Shown here piece after piece: positions 42,624-48,834 of a stretch of 55,936 nt of DNA. Positions within the stretch are counted from its first letter, which is position 1; each line of letters opens with the position of its first letter. The DNA comes from an uncultured Ruminococcus sp. Lineage in GTDB: Bacteria > Bacillota > Clostridia > Oscillospirales > Acutalibacteraceae. The stretch spans positions 1 through 55,936 of the forward strand of contig CACYPH010000009.1 of assembly GCA_902776185.1 (NCBI GenBank), given 5' to 3'. The position numbers and the translations under genes are program-made. The notes under the pieces were generated by a model. That model worked only from the letters and a program-made list of their open reading frames with translations. It was not told where the DNA came from and searched no databases.

Positions 42624-42971
42624 GTGAATATCAAACGCGGAGATATTTATTACGCCGACCTCAGTCCCGTCGTCGGCAGCGAGCAGGGCGGGATCCGCCC
42701 GGTAGTGATCGTGCAGAACGACGTCGGCAACCGCTACTCCCCCACCGTCATCGCCGCTGCCATCACCAGCCGGCAAAGCAAAACAAAGCTGCCCACACAT
42801 ATCCCGATCGAAGCGCAGGGCTGCGGGCTGTCAAAGGACAGCGTGGTGCTGCTCGAGCAGATACGTACATTAGACAAACGCAGACTGAAAGAAAAGATGG
42901 GATCGGTGGACTTCAAAGCGATGCAGGAGATCAACCGGGCGCTGTCGGTGAGCTTCGGGCTGATCGGGTAA
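42624..42971 (+). CDS. MazF/PemK-family toxin (endoribonuclease), orphan
   Basis: A 115-residue MazF-type mRNA interferase very like the NdoA/EndoA group: [52 protein letters not shown] and [13 protein letters not shown]. The start is the GTG at 42624 with GGAGCGTGA upstream. No MazE-like antitoxin gene is found on either side; the upstream neighbour is the CDF transporter. The antitoxin may be elsewhere. Confidence 0.93.
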   Translation: MNIKRGDIYYADLSPVVGSEQGGIRPVVIVQNDVGNRYSPTVIAAAITSRQSKTKLPTHIPIEAQGCGLSKDSVVLLEQIRTLDKRRLKEKMGSVDFKAMQEINRALSVSFGLIG

Positions 42972-43001
42972 ACAATCAGCGGATAACATCAATATATTAT
43001 C

Positions 43002-43024
43002 GGGAGGAGCAAGTCCCTCCCCTA
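43002..43024. repeat. Palindromic repeat, CCCCTAC type
   Basis: GGGAGGA-gcaag-TCCCTCCC followed by CTAC; sister of the element at 23321. Confidence 0.5.
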
Positions 43025-43030
43025 CTCCTT

Positions 43031-43066
43031 CAAATGAAAAAACCGGTCGGGATGATCCTGACCGGT
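43031..43066 (-). terminator. Terminator of the NrdD-like small gene
   Basis: AACCGGTC / GACCGGTT stem followed by TTTT on the minus strand. Confidence 0.75.
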
Positions 43067-43101
43067 TCGGTTTCCTTATCATTCTATAAAAGAAATTACC
43101 T

Positions 43102-43395
43102 TCAAGCGATCTCTTCGAGGGAACAGCCGCAGTCAACGCTGTGCTTGACTCTGTCCTGAACCTCAGCACGCTTTGCATCGTTGAAGCGATCGACGGTACC
43201 GACAAGGTAACCGGTGATGCGGCGGATGCGCTCAAAAGGAACGTTATCATAGGTGTAATTGACGTCTACATATTCACCGTCAACGGTAAAATCGACTGTC
43301 TTGATATACTTGTCGGGGTTCGCAGCCTTGATCTGCTCTACATAGGTGTTGATTTCTGCCTGCGGAAGGGTTCCGCCTGTTACGGTGATGGTCAT
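43102..43395 (-). CDS. Small protein like the C-terminus of anaerobic NTP reductase
   Basis: A 97-residue protein. Its middle, FERIRRITGYLVGTVDRFND and the following AKRAEVQDRVKHSV, is very close to the conserved C-terminal part of anaerobic ribonucleotide reductase (NrdD), and it ends with CGC near its C-terminus. The N-terminal 45 residues (TVTGGTLPQAEINTYVEQI) are unlike NrdD. Stand-alone members are often labelled reductases, but it cannot hold the active site. Possibly a partner or regulator of NrdD. ATG with AGAGGAG upstream and its own promoter. Confidence 0.75.
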   Translation of the reverse strand: MTITVTGGTLPQAEINTYVEQIKAANPDKYIKTVDFTVDGEYVDVNYTYDNVPFERIRRITGYLVGTVDRFNDAKRAEVQDRVKHSVDCGCSLEEIA

Positions 43396-43498
43396 GTTAA
43401 TCTCCTCTTTCCTCATTATTTCTGTTTTTCTTTGATGTTTCTCCAAAAACGTGGGTGTTAACTAAATCGGAACACACTTTATCTTGAATGCAATTAGA

Positions 43499-43527
43499 AT
43501 TGTAGCACAAGATATTGTGGTTTGCAA
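43499..43527 (-). promoter_or_regulatory. Sigma-A promoter of the NrdD-like small gene
   Basis: Minus-strand TTGCAA, 17 bases, TACAAT. The rest of the AT-rich gap 43447-43721 shows no gene. Confidence 0.65.
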
Positions 43528-43721
43528 GTAACAAAACACAAATTATTGGTTACAATGTTTTAATCTTATTTATCTATTTAGAATTATACAGCATAATTTG
43601 ATACTGTTAATTCCGCATCCGAATAAACACAACAAAATGATTAAATGATTGTAACAGAGCGCATACTATATATTGTGGTCGGCAGAACAGGATACATATT
43701 ACAGATAATTGAGGTGAGAAC

Positions 43722-43847
43722 ATGGTCGGATTTATCGCGGGGCTGATGATCGGGGGATTTCTCGGCGTTTTTGTGATGGCGCTGATGAGCGCCGCATCAC
43801 AGGAGGACGAGCAAATAAGTCGCCATTTTTCTAATAAAGAATTATAA
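43722..43847 (+). CDS. DUF3789-like single-span small membrane protein
   Basis: A 41-residue open frame: MVGFIAGLMIGGFLGVFVMA begins it, a single membrane segment, then ALMSAASQEDEQ and a polar tail. The pattern GFIAGLMIGGFxGV is that of DUF3789 proteins. ATG has GAGGTGAGAAC directly upstream, and a terminator follows 25 bases after the stop. Function unknown. Confidence 0.75.
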   Translation: MVGFIAGLMIGGFLGVFVMALMSAASQEDEQISRHFSNKEL

Positions 43848-43871
43848 CAAATTGATACCGCTGTAACCGAA

Positions 43872-43899
43872 AACAGCCTGCCGGATTTGGCAGGCTGTT
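43872..43899. terminator. Bidirectional terminator
   Basis: AACAGCCTGCC-ggattt-GGCAGGCTGTT, lying between the convergent DUF3789-like gene and the SPFH gene. Confidence 0.8.
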
Positions 43900-43922
43900 T
43901 GTGCTATTATTCTAATTTAGAA

Positions 43923-44822
43923 TTATTTAACGTCGGTGACGAGTTCCTTGACAGACGTCGCCAGTCCTGCGATATTCTGCATATCCGAGGGGATGATCAG
44001 CTTGGTCGCCTGACCGTCGGCAACCTTCTGCAGCGCCTCGAGGGATTTAAGGGCGATGACCTTTTCGGAGGGGTTCGCCTCGGTCAGCATCTTCAATGCG
44101 TCGGCGTATGCCTTCTGGACCGCTAGGATCGCCTGCGCTTCACCGTCGGCTTCGCGGATCTTGGTTTCCTTGACAGCGTCCGCCTTGAGGATCGCGGATT
44201 CTTTCAAACCTTCTGCGACGAGGATCTGGGAGCGCTTCTCACCCTCGGCGTCGAGGATGCGGGCGCGGCGTTCACGCTCAGCCTTCATCTGCTTTTCCAT
44301 CGCATCCTGGATCTCGCGGGGCGGCAGGATGTTCTTCAGCTCTACGCGGATAACCTTGATGCCCCACGCGTCGGTGGCTTCGTCGAGGATGATGCGGATC
44401 TTGTCGTTGATGGTATCGCGCGAGGTCAGGGTCGAGTCAAGCTCGAGATCGCCGATGATATTACGCAGGGTAGTGGCAGTGAGGTTTTCGATCGCGGACA
44501 GCGGACGTTCTACGCCGTAGGTGTAGAGCTTCGGGTCGGTGATCTCAAAATAGACGACCGTGTCGATCTGCATGGTGACGTTGTCGCGGGTGATAACCGG
44601 CTGGGGCGGGAAGTCGACGACCTGCTCTTTCAGCGACACGCGCTTAGAGATACGGTCGATGAAGGGGACTTTGATATGCAGACCTGTTCCCCATGTCTGG
44701 CTGTATGCTCCGAGGCGCTCGATGACATAGGCGTGCGCCTGGGGGACGATCTTGATATTGCGGGCAATCACGATGATGACCAACAGGGCGATCACGCCCA
44801 AAACGATATATAATGGGTTCAT
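43923..44822 (-). CDS. SPFH/stomatin-like protein (QmcA type)
   Basis: A 299-residue band-7 protein: N-terminal membrane segment (YIVLGVIALLVIIVIA), SPFH domain (ERLGAYSQTWGTGLHIKVPF, RDNVTMQIDTVVYFEI), helical coiled-coil with EAQAILAVQKAYADAL, and a short end. Such proteins form large membrane-ring assemblies and work with NfeD partners; an nfeD gene lies just upstream. ATG with AGAAAGGATACT. Confidence 0.93.
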   Translation of the reverse strand: MNPLYIVLGVIALLVIIVIARNIKIVPQAHAYVIERLGAYSQTWGTGLHIKVPFIDRISKRVSLKEQVVDFPPQPVITRDNVTMQIDTVVYFEITDPKLYTYGVERPLSAIENLTATTLRNIIGDLELDSTLTSRDTINDKIRIILDEATDAWGIKVIRVELKNILPPREIQDAMEKQMKAERERRARILDAEGEKRSQILVAEGLKESAILKADAVKETKIREADGEAQAILAVQKAYADALKMLTEANPSEKVIALKSLEALQKVADGQATKLIIPSDMQNIAGLATSVKELVTDVK

Positions 44823-44889
44823 AATAGTATCCTTTCTGAATATTAATGAGTTACAGTTTTTTCTTTGTTAAATTGATAGAATTGACAGC

Positions 44890-44941
44890 TTAGCCCCTCA
44901 TCCGTCACCATTGGTGACACCTTCCCCCCGAGGGGAAGGCA
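44890..44941. repeat. CTTCCCC hairpin repeat overlapping nfeD end
   Basis: TCACC-att-GGTGA arms then CTTCCCC-ccga-GGGGAAG, the same two-hairpin design as the dispersed repeat but with different second arms. It lies inside the last codons of nfeD and contains its stop codon. Confidence 0.7.
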
Positions 44942-45362
44942 GAACCATCAGCTTGACGCCTTCGATAGCGGCGACGGTCACGGAAGTGCCGGCTACGATT
45001 GGCTTGCCGTCGACCGAGCGTGCAGACCATGTTGCGTTATCGACCTTGACCAGTCCTTTTGGGACGGTATTGTCGATCGTTTCGATGACGACGCCGGTTT
45101 TGCCGATATAGCGGTCGGAGTTGGTCGCCTCTGCCTTCTTGACCTTGATGCGCTTCACCAGCGGGCGGGTAATCACCAGCGCGAGCGCTGATACGACCGC
45201 GAATACGATCAGCTGGATCGTCAGGCTTTCGGTGAAGATCGAGGTGATGCACCCCGCTACCGCGCCGATAGCGAACCAGATGGAGACCAGCTGGACGGTC
45301 GAGGCTTCAACGATCGCCATGACTACGGCGACAACCAGCCAAATAATAGTTGCTTGACTCAT
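44898..45362 (-). CDS. NfeD-family membrane protein
   Basis: A 154-residue NfeD-like protein: N-terminal membrane helices (IIWLVVAVVMAIVEASTVQL, LIVFAVVSALALVITRPLV) and a C-terminal OB-fold (YIGKTGVVIETIDN, GLVKVDNATWSARS, AGTSVTVAAIEGVKLMV). NfeD proteins pair with stomatins, and the SPFH gene follows on the same strand. The last 14 residues (LPSPRGEGVTNGDG) are encoded by the repeat at 44890-44941 and replace a normal terminus. ATG at 45362 with GGAGGTGAATTG. Confidence 0.9.
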   Translation of the reverse strand: MSQATIIWLVVAVVMAIVEASTVQLVSIWFAIGAVAGCITSIFTESLTIQLIVFAVVSALALVITRPLVKRIKVKKAEATNSDRYIGKTGVVIETIDNTVPKGLVKVDNATWSARSVDGKPIVAGTSVTVAAIEGVKLMVLPSPRGEGVTNGDG

Positions 45363-45396
45363 CAATTCACCTCCACAAGTTATAATACTGTACGTT

Positions 45397-45771
45397 TTAC
45401 GGTTTATTATATTTTGAAACCGCTTTGTCAAATACAAGGCATCCGATAAAAAACAGTGTACCGACGATCAATATGCCCCACATTAATAAACCGGTTGCCA
45501 GCTCTATTACTCCGCCGATAATAAATCCGGCGCTGTATATGAAACACGCAAAGCCGGTCTGTGCCGTCATCTCTCCGATGTCTTTCGGCTTCACATTCTG
45601 TCGATATCTGCGCGGCAGTACGGTCATCTTCTGCTTGATGAACAGGAGGTATCCGCAGATCAGAAAACCGATACCGATCGCGATAGCGAGAATCACGATC
45701 AGCGGAAAAAGCCAACTGTTTTCTATCGCAGTCAGAATCGTCGGGTAACTGTCGTCAGGCGGTTTAATCAT
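45397..45771 (-). CDS. Three-span membrane protein, function unknown
   Basis: A 124-residue protein with three membrane helices (LFPLIVILAIAIGIGFLICG, CFIYSAGFIIGGVIEL, MWGILIVGTLFFIGCLVF). The layout is like small DUF3784-type proteins, but I cannot assign a family. Member of the minus-strand run ending with nfeD and SPFH. Confidence 0.7.
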   Translation of the reverse strand: MIKPPDDSYPTILTAIENSWLFPLIVILAIAIGIGFLICGYLLFIKQKMTVLPRRYRQNVKPKDIGEMTAQTGFACFIYSAGFIIGGVIELATGLLMWGILIVGTLFFIGCLVFDKAVSKYNKP

Positions 45772-45796
45772 ATCAAGAGCCTATCCTTTCTCGGAA

Positions 45797-46105
45797 TCAG
45801 ATATCATGCTCCTTGAAGATCGCCTCGGGGCTGTCCTCGGGTTTGACGGGCGTGTTATATTTATCAGCGCGTCTGCCGATGAACAGCGAGATGATCAGTC
45901 CGACCAGTACCGGCGAGAAGAATCCCATCCACAGGTAGTTGCCGTAGATCCACGCTACGATGACCAGAACGGTCATCAGGATCAGCAGCAGCACGGTGAT
46001 CGTAGTACGGGTCGATTTGCTTTGAGAGCCGTATACATCCTTGTACTGGTTCGCTTTATCGGCGACAGGACGGTTTTTCATGAAATCAGTTTGATTGTTT
46101 TCCAT
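45797..46105 (-). CDS. Two-span membrane protein, function unknown
   Basis: A 102-residue protein: polar 30-residue N-terminus, two membrane helices (TITVLLLILMTVLVIVAWIY; FFSPVLVGLIISLFI) and a polar end. Not recognised. It stands between the prohibitin-like and NfeD-like genes, which suggests a membrane-microdomain context. Confidence 0.7.
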   Translation of the reverse strand: MENNQTDFMKNRPVADKANQYKDVYGSQSKSTRTTITVLLLILMTVLVIVAWIYGNYLWMGFFSPVLVGLIISLFIGRRADKYNTPVKPEDSPEAIFKEHDI

Positions 46106-46167
46106 CTCTGTAATCCTTTAGTGTTTTGTGTATGCGTATTATATAGTATATGCGGTCGACAGGTCAA

Positions 46168-47013
46168 TCATTTATCGGCTTTCGCATCCGTTTGTGTATC
46201 ACCCAGACCGATGTCGATGATTGCGCCCGAATCGCCGGTCACCTTCGGCAGCTCGCCGTTCCACTTCTCGATCTTCTTATTCTCGATGACTTCGTTGGTC
46301 AGAGAGTCGGAGATCAGTTTGTTCGCTTCTGCTTCGCCCTTTGCGCGGATCTTCTGCGCCTCTGCGTCAGCCTCGGCGTTGGTGATCGCGGTCTTTTTCT
46401 CCGTCTCGGCTTTCAGCAGCTTTTGCTGAGCGACCTGCTTTTCTTCGATCGCGGTGATGAACGCTTCGGAGAAATCAAAGTCGATGATGTTGACGTCGGT
46501 CACATACAGTCCGATATCGTTGAGCTTTTCGTTGAGTCCGTTGACCAGACCGTCGGAAATCAGCTGACGGTTGGTGACGCTTTCCTCCGCAGTATAGGTG
46601 GCGGTGATTGCCTTGAGCACCTCGTTGACCGCGGGAACGACCAAAACATTTTCGTAATCTGCGCCGATGTTCTTATAGATGCTGTAGCTCTTGGAAGTAT
46701 CGACGCGGTAGTTGATCGCAAGCACGGTGTTGACGCTCTGCAGGTCTTTGGAGAATGCCTCGGTGTTGACCTCGAGCTTCTGGATTCGGTTATCGATCAT
46801 GACGACGTCCTGTGCGAAGGGGATCTTGAAATGAATGCCCTCCTGCATGACGCCCTCGTTGACCTTGCCGAAGGTCGTGACGACGCCGGTATGACCGGCT
46901 TTGACGATCGTGAACGAATTCAAGCCGAGTATCGCAACGATGACGACGACAACTATGGGAATGATGATCTTTTTCCAATTGACATTGGGGACGGTGGTAA
47001 CTTTATTATCCAT
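46168..47013 (-). CDS. Prohibitin/HflC-type SPFH protein
   Basis: A 281-residue SPFH protein of the prohibitin/HflC class: membrane helix (IIIPIVVVVIVAILGL), then AGHTGVVTTFGKVNEGVMQE, EGIHFKIPF, and a long Ala/Lys/Glu coiled coil (KAETEKKTAITNAEADAEAQ). HflC-type proteins hold or control membrane proteases. It overlaps the DUF1836 gene by 8 bases, so the two are coupled. Confidence 0.92.
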   Translation of the reverse strand: MDNKVTTVPNVNWKKIIIPIVVVVIVAILGLNSFTIVKAGHTGVVTTFGKVNEGVMQEGIHFKIPFAQDVVMIDNRIQKLEVNTEAFSKDLQSVNTVLAINYRVDTSKSYSIYKNIGADYENVLVVPAVNEVLKAITATYTAEESVTNRQLISDGLVNGLNEKLNDIGLYVTDVNIIDFDFSEAFITAIEEKQVAQQKLLKAETEKKTAITNAEADAEAQKIRAKGEAEANKLISDSLTNEVIENKKIEKWNGELPKVTGDSGAIIDIGLGDTQTDAKADK

Positions 47014-47566
47014 GATTTTCCTCCTTGATGATTTCCATATACAGCCTTTCGGCTTCTTTCTTATATTGTCCGGCGATGCAGGCGGTCGCCATGACGATCA
47101 GCGCATCTTTTAATCGTTCGCGCTCGGGTGAGGAGAGCTTGTATTCCTCAAGAATCTTTTGCGCCTGCTGCCCTATCTTCTCCCGCGTCGGTTGGATGTC
47201 CGCAACTGATGCGACCACGCTGTCAAAAATATCATAGAGCGCAACGTCGGAGATGATGTCATCCTGTTCGTCGTCGGCGTCGCCGTTGATGTAGGTCATC
47301 AGCGCGCCGATGCGGTCGATCTGCATACAGTCCCGCAGAGCCGTGATCAACAGGATGCGGGCGATGTGCCGCTCGCGGTACTTTTTTTGCTCCGGGTGCG
47401 GTACAAATCCGCGCTTGATCCAATTTTGGATGGTGGACGGTTCCAGCGACGCAAGCGCGCAAACCTGGCTGAGCGTCAGACCGTCTGTCGCCCGGATCAG
47501 CGGCAGATATTCTGCAAACGCCGAAACTTTTTTAAATTTTTGCTGATTCGGTGGTTCGATTGCCAT
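47006..47566 (-). CDS. DUF1836 protein, probable MerR-like regulator
   Basis: A 186-residue DUF1836 member. The start carries a winged-helix-like segment (TLSQVCALASLEPSTIQNWI, RGFVPHPEQKKYRERHIARI) like MerR DNA-binding domains, followed by an all-helical part. Lies at the head of the SPFH/NfeD run behind a consensus promoter whose spacer carries a TCACGTGA palindrome, so autoregulation is plausible. ATG with AAGGAGGCGATAGG. Confidence 0.87.
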   Translation of the reverse strand: MAIEPPNQQKFKKVSAFAEYLPLIRATDGLTLSQVCALASLEPSTIQNWIKRGFVPHPEQKKYRERHIARILLITALRDCMQIDRIGALMTYINGDADDEQDDIISDVALYDIFDSVVASVADIQPTREKIGQQAQKILEEYKLSSPERERLKDALIVMATACIAGQYKKEAERLYMEIIKEENHG

Positions 47567-47592
47567 CCTATCGCCTCCTTAACGTTTACATG

Positions 47593-47621
47593 ATTATATC
47601 ACAGGTTCACGTGACTGTCAA
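47593..47621 (-). promoter_or_regulatory. Consensus promoter with internal palindrome
   Basis: Minus-strand TTGACA, 17 bases, TATAAT. The spacer contains TCACGTGA (47607-47614); related words TTTACATGAT (47585) and TTTCATGCGAC (47626) flank it at about 20-base spacing. Confidence 0.85.
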
Positions 47622-47654
47622 TAGTTTTCATGCGACTTTTTAAGGTTTTTTACC

Positions 47655-47685
47655 AAAAAGCCCGCCTGATCTCTCAGACGGGCTG
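47655..47685 (-). terminator. Terminator of the lipoprotein gene
   Basis: AGCCCGTCTGA-gaga-TCAGGCGGGCT then TTTT on the minus strand. Confidence 0.8.
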
Positions 47686-47692
47686 TTGCTGA

Positions 47693-48205
47693 TTATGACG
47701 GGTCAAATATTCTTTCGGTGATGATCTCTTTATCGCCGTTGCGGTAGATGACCTTGATTTGGATTCGTTCATCGATACTGCTCTGCATCGTATCCGCGAG
47801 CGTCACAAAGGTGCTTTCGCTGGTGTCGAGCGTCTGCTCCAGCGTTGTCTTGACCGACGGGAGCACCGATGCGTCAATCGTGGTAAGGTATGTATAATCG
47901 TAAACTAATACGTTTCCCTCTGCTCTGACGTCGATATCCAATGTACCTGCGCCGGCTTCTTTGATCGCATCAACGCCGTTGAGATTGACGGGATCATCCA
48001 TATAGTCCTGTAACGTCGCGTATTTTTTGGACGAAGCAACGTTTGACGAAGCGGATGACGAAGAGGATGACGAAGAGGATGACGAAGAGGATGACGATGA
48101 TGAAGATGTGGTCGACGAATCTGTTGAAGTTTCGCTTTTCTCACCGCAGGCGGCAAGGGATACAATCATCATGACCGCCAGAATAATCGCAAATAATCGT
48201 TTCAT
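47693..48205 (-). CDS. DUF4854-like lipoprotein with poly-Ser linker
   Basis: A 170-residue lipoprotein: signal peptide with lipobox SLAAC (Cys20), then a linker of more than 20 serines, then a domain starting YATLQDYMDDPVNLNG like DUF4854 proteins. The linker is coded by 12-base tandem repeats (GACGAAGAGGAT on the plus strand), so its length can change in frame. Substrate or role unknown. Own promoter and terminator. Confidence 0.8.
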   Translation of the reverse strand: MKRLFAIILAVMMIVSLAACGEKSETSTDSSTTSSSSSSSSSSSSSSSSSSASSNVASSKKYATLQDYMDDPVNLNGVDAIKEAGAGTLDIDVRAEGNVLVYDYTYLTTIDASVLPSVKTTLEQTLDTSESTFVTLADTMQSSIDERIQIKVIYRNGDKEIITERIFDPS

Positions 48206-48234
48206 AATATGCCTTCTTCCTTAGATTTGTATCC

Positions 48235-48263
48235 ATTATATTCCTGTATGGTCAGATAGTCAA
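48235..48263 (-). promoter_or_regulatory. Sigma-A promoter of the lipoprotein gene
   Basis: Minus-strand TTGACT, 17 bases, TATAAT. Confidence 0.8.
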
Positions 48264-48300
48264 GCTTTGATTTTGGTGCGATTAACAATCGACTTCAATG

Positions 48301-48329
48301 TTGACAAGTGTCCGATCGTCCAGTATAAT
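48301..48329 (+). promoter_or_regulatory. Consensus promoter of tRNA-Leu
   Basis: TTGACA, 17 bases, TATAAT; ends 13 bases before the tRNA. Confidence 0.9.
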
Positions 48330-48342
48330 ACAAAAGTGATAA

Positions 48343-48425
48343 GCGCCTGTGGTGGAATTGGCAGACACGCTGGATTTAGGTTCCAGTCCGCGAGGGTGCA
48401 GGTTCAAGTCCTGTCAGGCGCACCA
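48343..48425 (+). tRNA. tRNA-Leu (anticodon UAG)
   Basis: Acceptor GCGCCTG / CAGGCGC, anticodon stem CTGGA / TCCAG with loop TTTAGGT (anticodon TAG, reads CUN leucine codons), a long variable arm as in class II tRNAs, T-loop GGTTCAAGTCC, discriminator A and encoded CCA. Its 3' end is copied at 50825 and 51058. Confidence 0.97.
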
Positions 48426-48429
48426 TGCT

Positions 48430-48470
48430 GAGTGTTCATAACGCAAGTGAGTTATGGGTACTCTTTTTTT
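48430..48470 (+). terminator. tRNA-Leu terminator
   Basis: GAGTGTTCATAAC / GTTATGGGTACTC then seven or more T. Confidence 0.85.
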
Positions 48471-48534
48471 ATTCAATATTTTTTGGAGTGAGCAGACTTT
48501 TTGGTCTGTTCATTTTCTTTTTCAGTTGGTTTTT

Positions 48535-48603
48535 ACGCACTTAAAGTGCGTAACCCACTATGACACTTTCACGGCTTTACCGTGCAAAGATGTCATTTGT
48601 GGG
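48535..48603. other. Two palindromes upstream of the ligase promoter
   Basis: Palindrome ACGCACTTAAAGTGCGT (48535-48551) followed by a nested hairpin CCCAC-ta-TGACA-cttt-CACGG with matching CCGTG, TGTCA and GTGGG (48554-48603). Possible operator or structured DNA or RNA; nothing coding. Confidence 0.6.
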
Positions 48604-48620
48604 CTCTGCGAGATTTAATG

Positions 48621-48649
48621 TTGCCAATTTTCACACGATATGCTATAAT
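48621..48649 (+). promoter_or_regulatory. Sigma-A promoter of the islet ligase
   Basis: TTGCCA, 17 bases, TATAAT. Confidence 0.8.
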
Positions 48650-48656
48650 GATTTCG

Positions 48657-48813
48657 CCACACAAGTAAATATTGCAATTTGCAGGAGAAGTATTTTTACA
48701 TTGGTAAAAATGCATTCTCTCAATTTTGTATTTCTCTTGTGGATTGCAAACTTGTGTGGCGCAAGCGGGAGTTATGCGTTTTTCGGTGCGTAGCTTCGGC
48801 TGCGCACTTTTTT
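48657..48813 (+). promoter_or_regulatory. Structured leader with terminator (riboswitch candidate)
   Basis: A 10-base perfect helix CCACACAAGT (48657-48666) / ACTTGTGTGG (48750-48759), extended by TTGCAAT / ATTGCAA, encloses a TTTTTAC-attg-GTAAAAA hairpin. An intrinsic terminator GTGCGTAGC-ttcg-GCTGCGCAC + TTTTTT follows at 48786-48813, 21 bases before the start codon. Closed helix plus terminator is the layout of an attenuator. No T-box motif. Confidence 0.6.
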
Positions 48814-48834
48814 GTTGTAAGGAGAAACACATAA

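Noticed and set aside
48657-48813. The islet ligase leader as a fifth T-box
   Set aside because: No TGGNACC motif and no stem I signatures are present.
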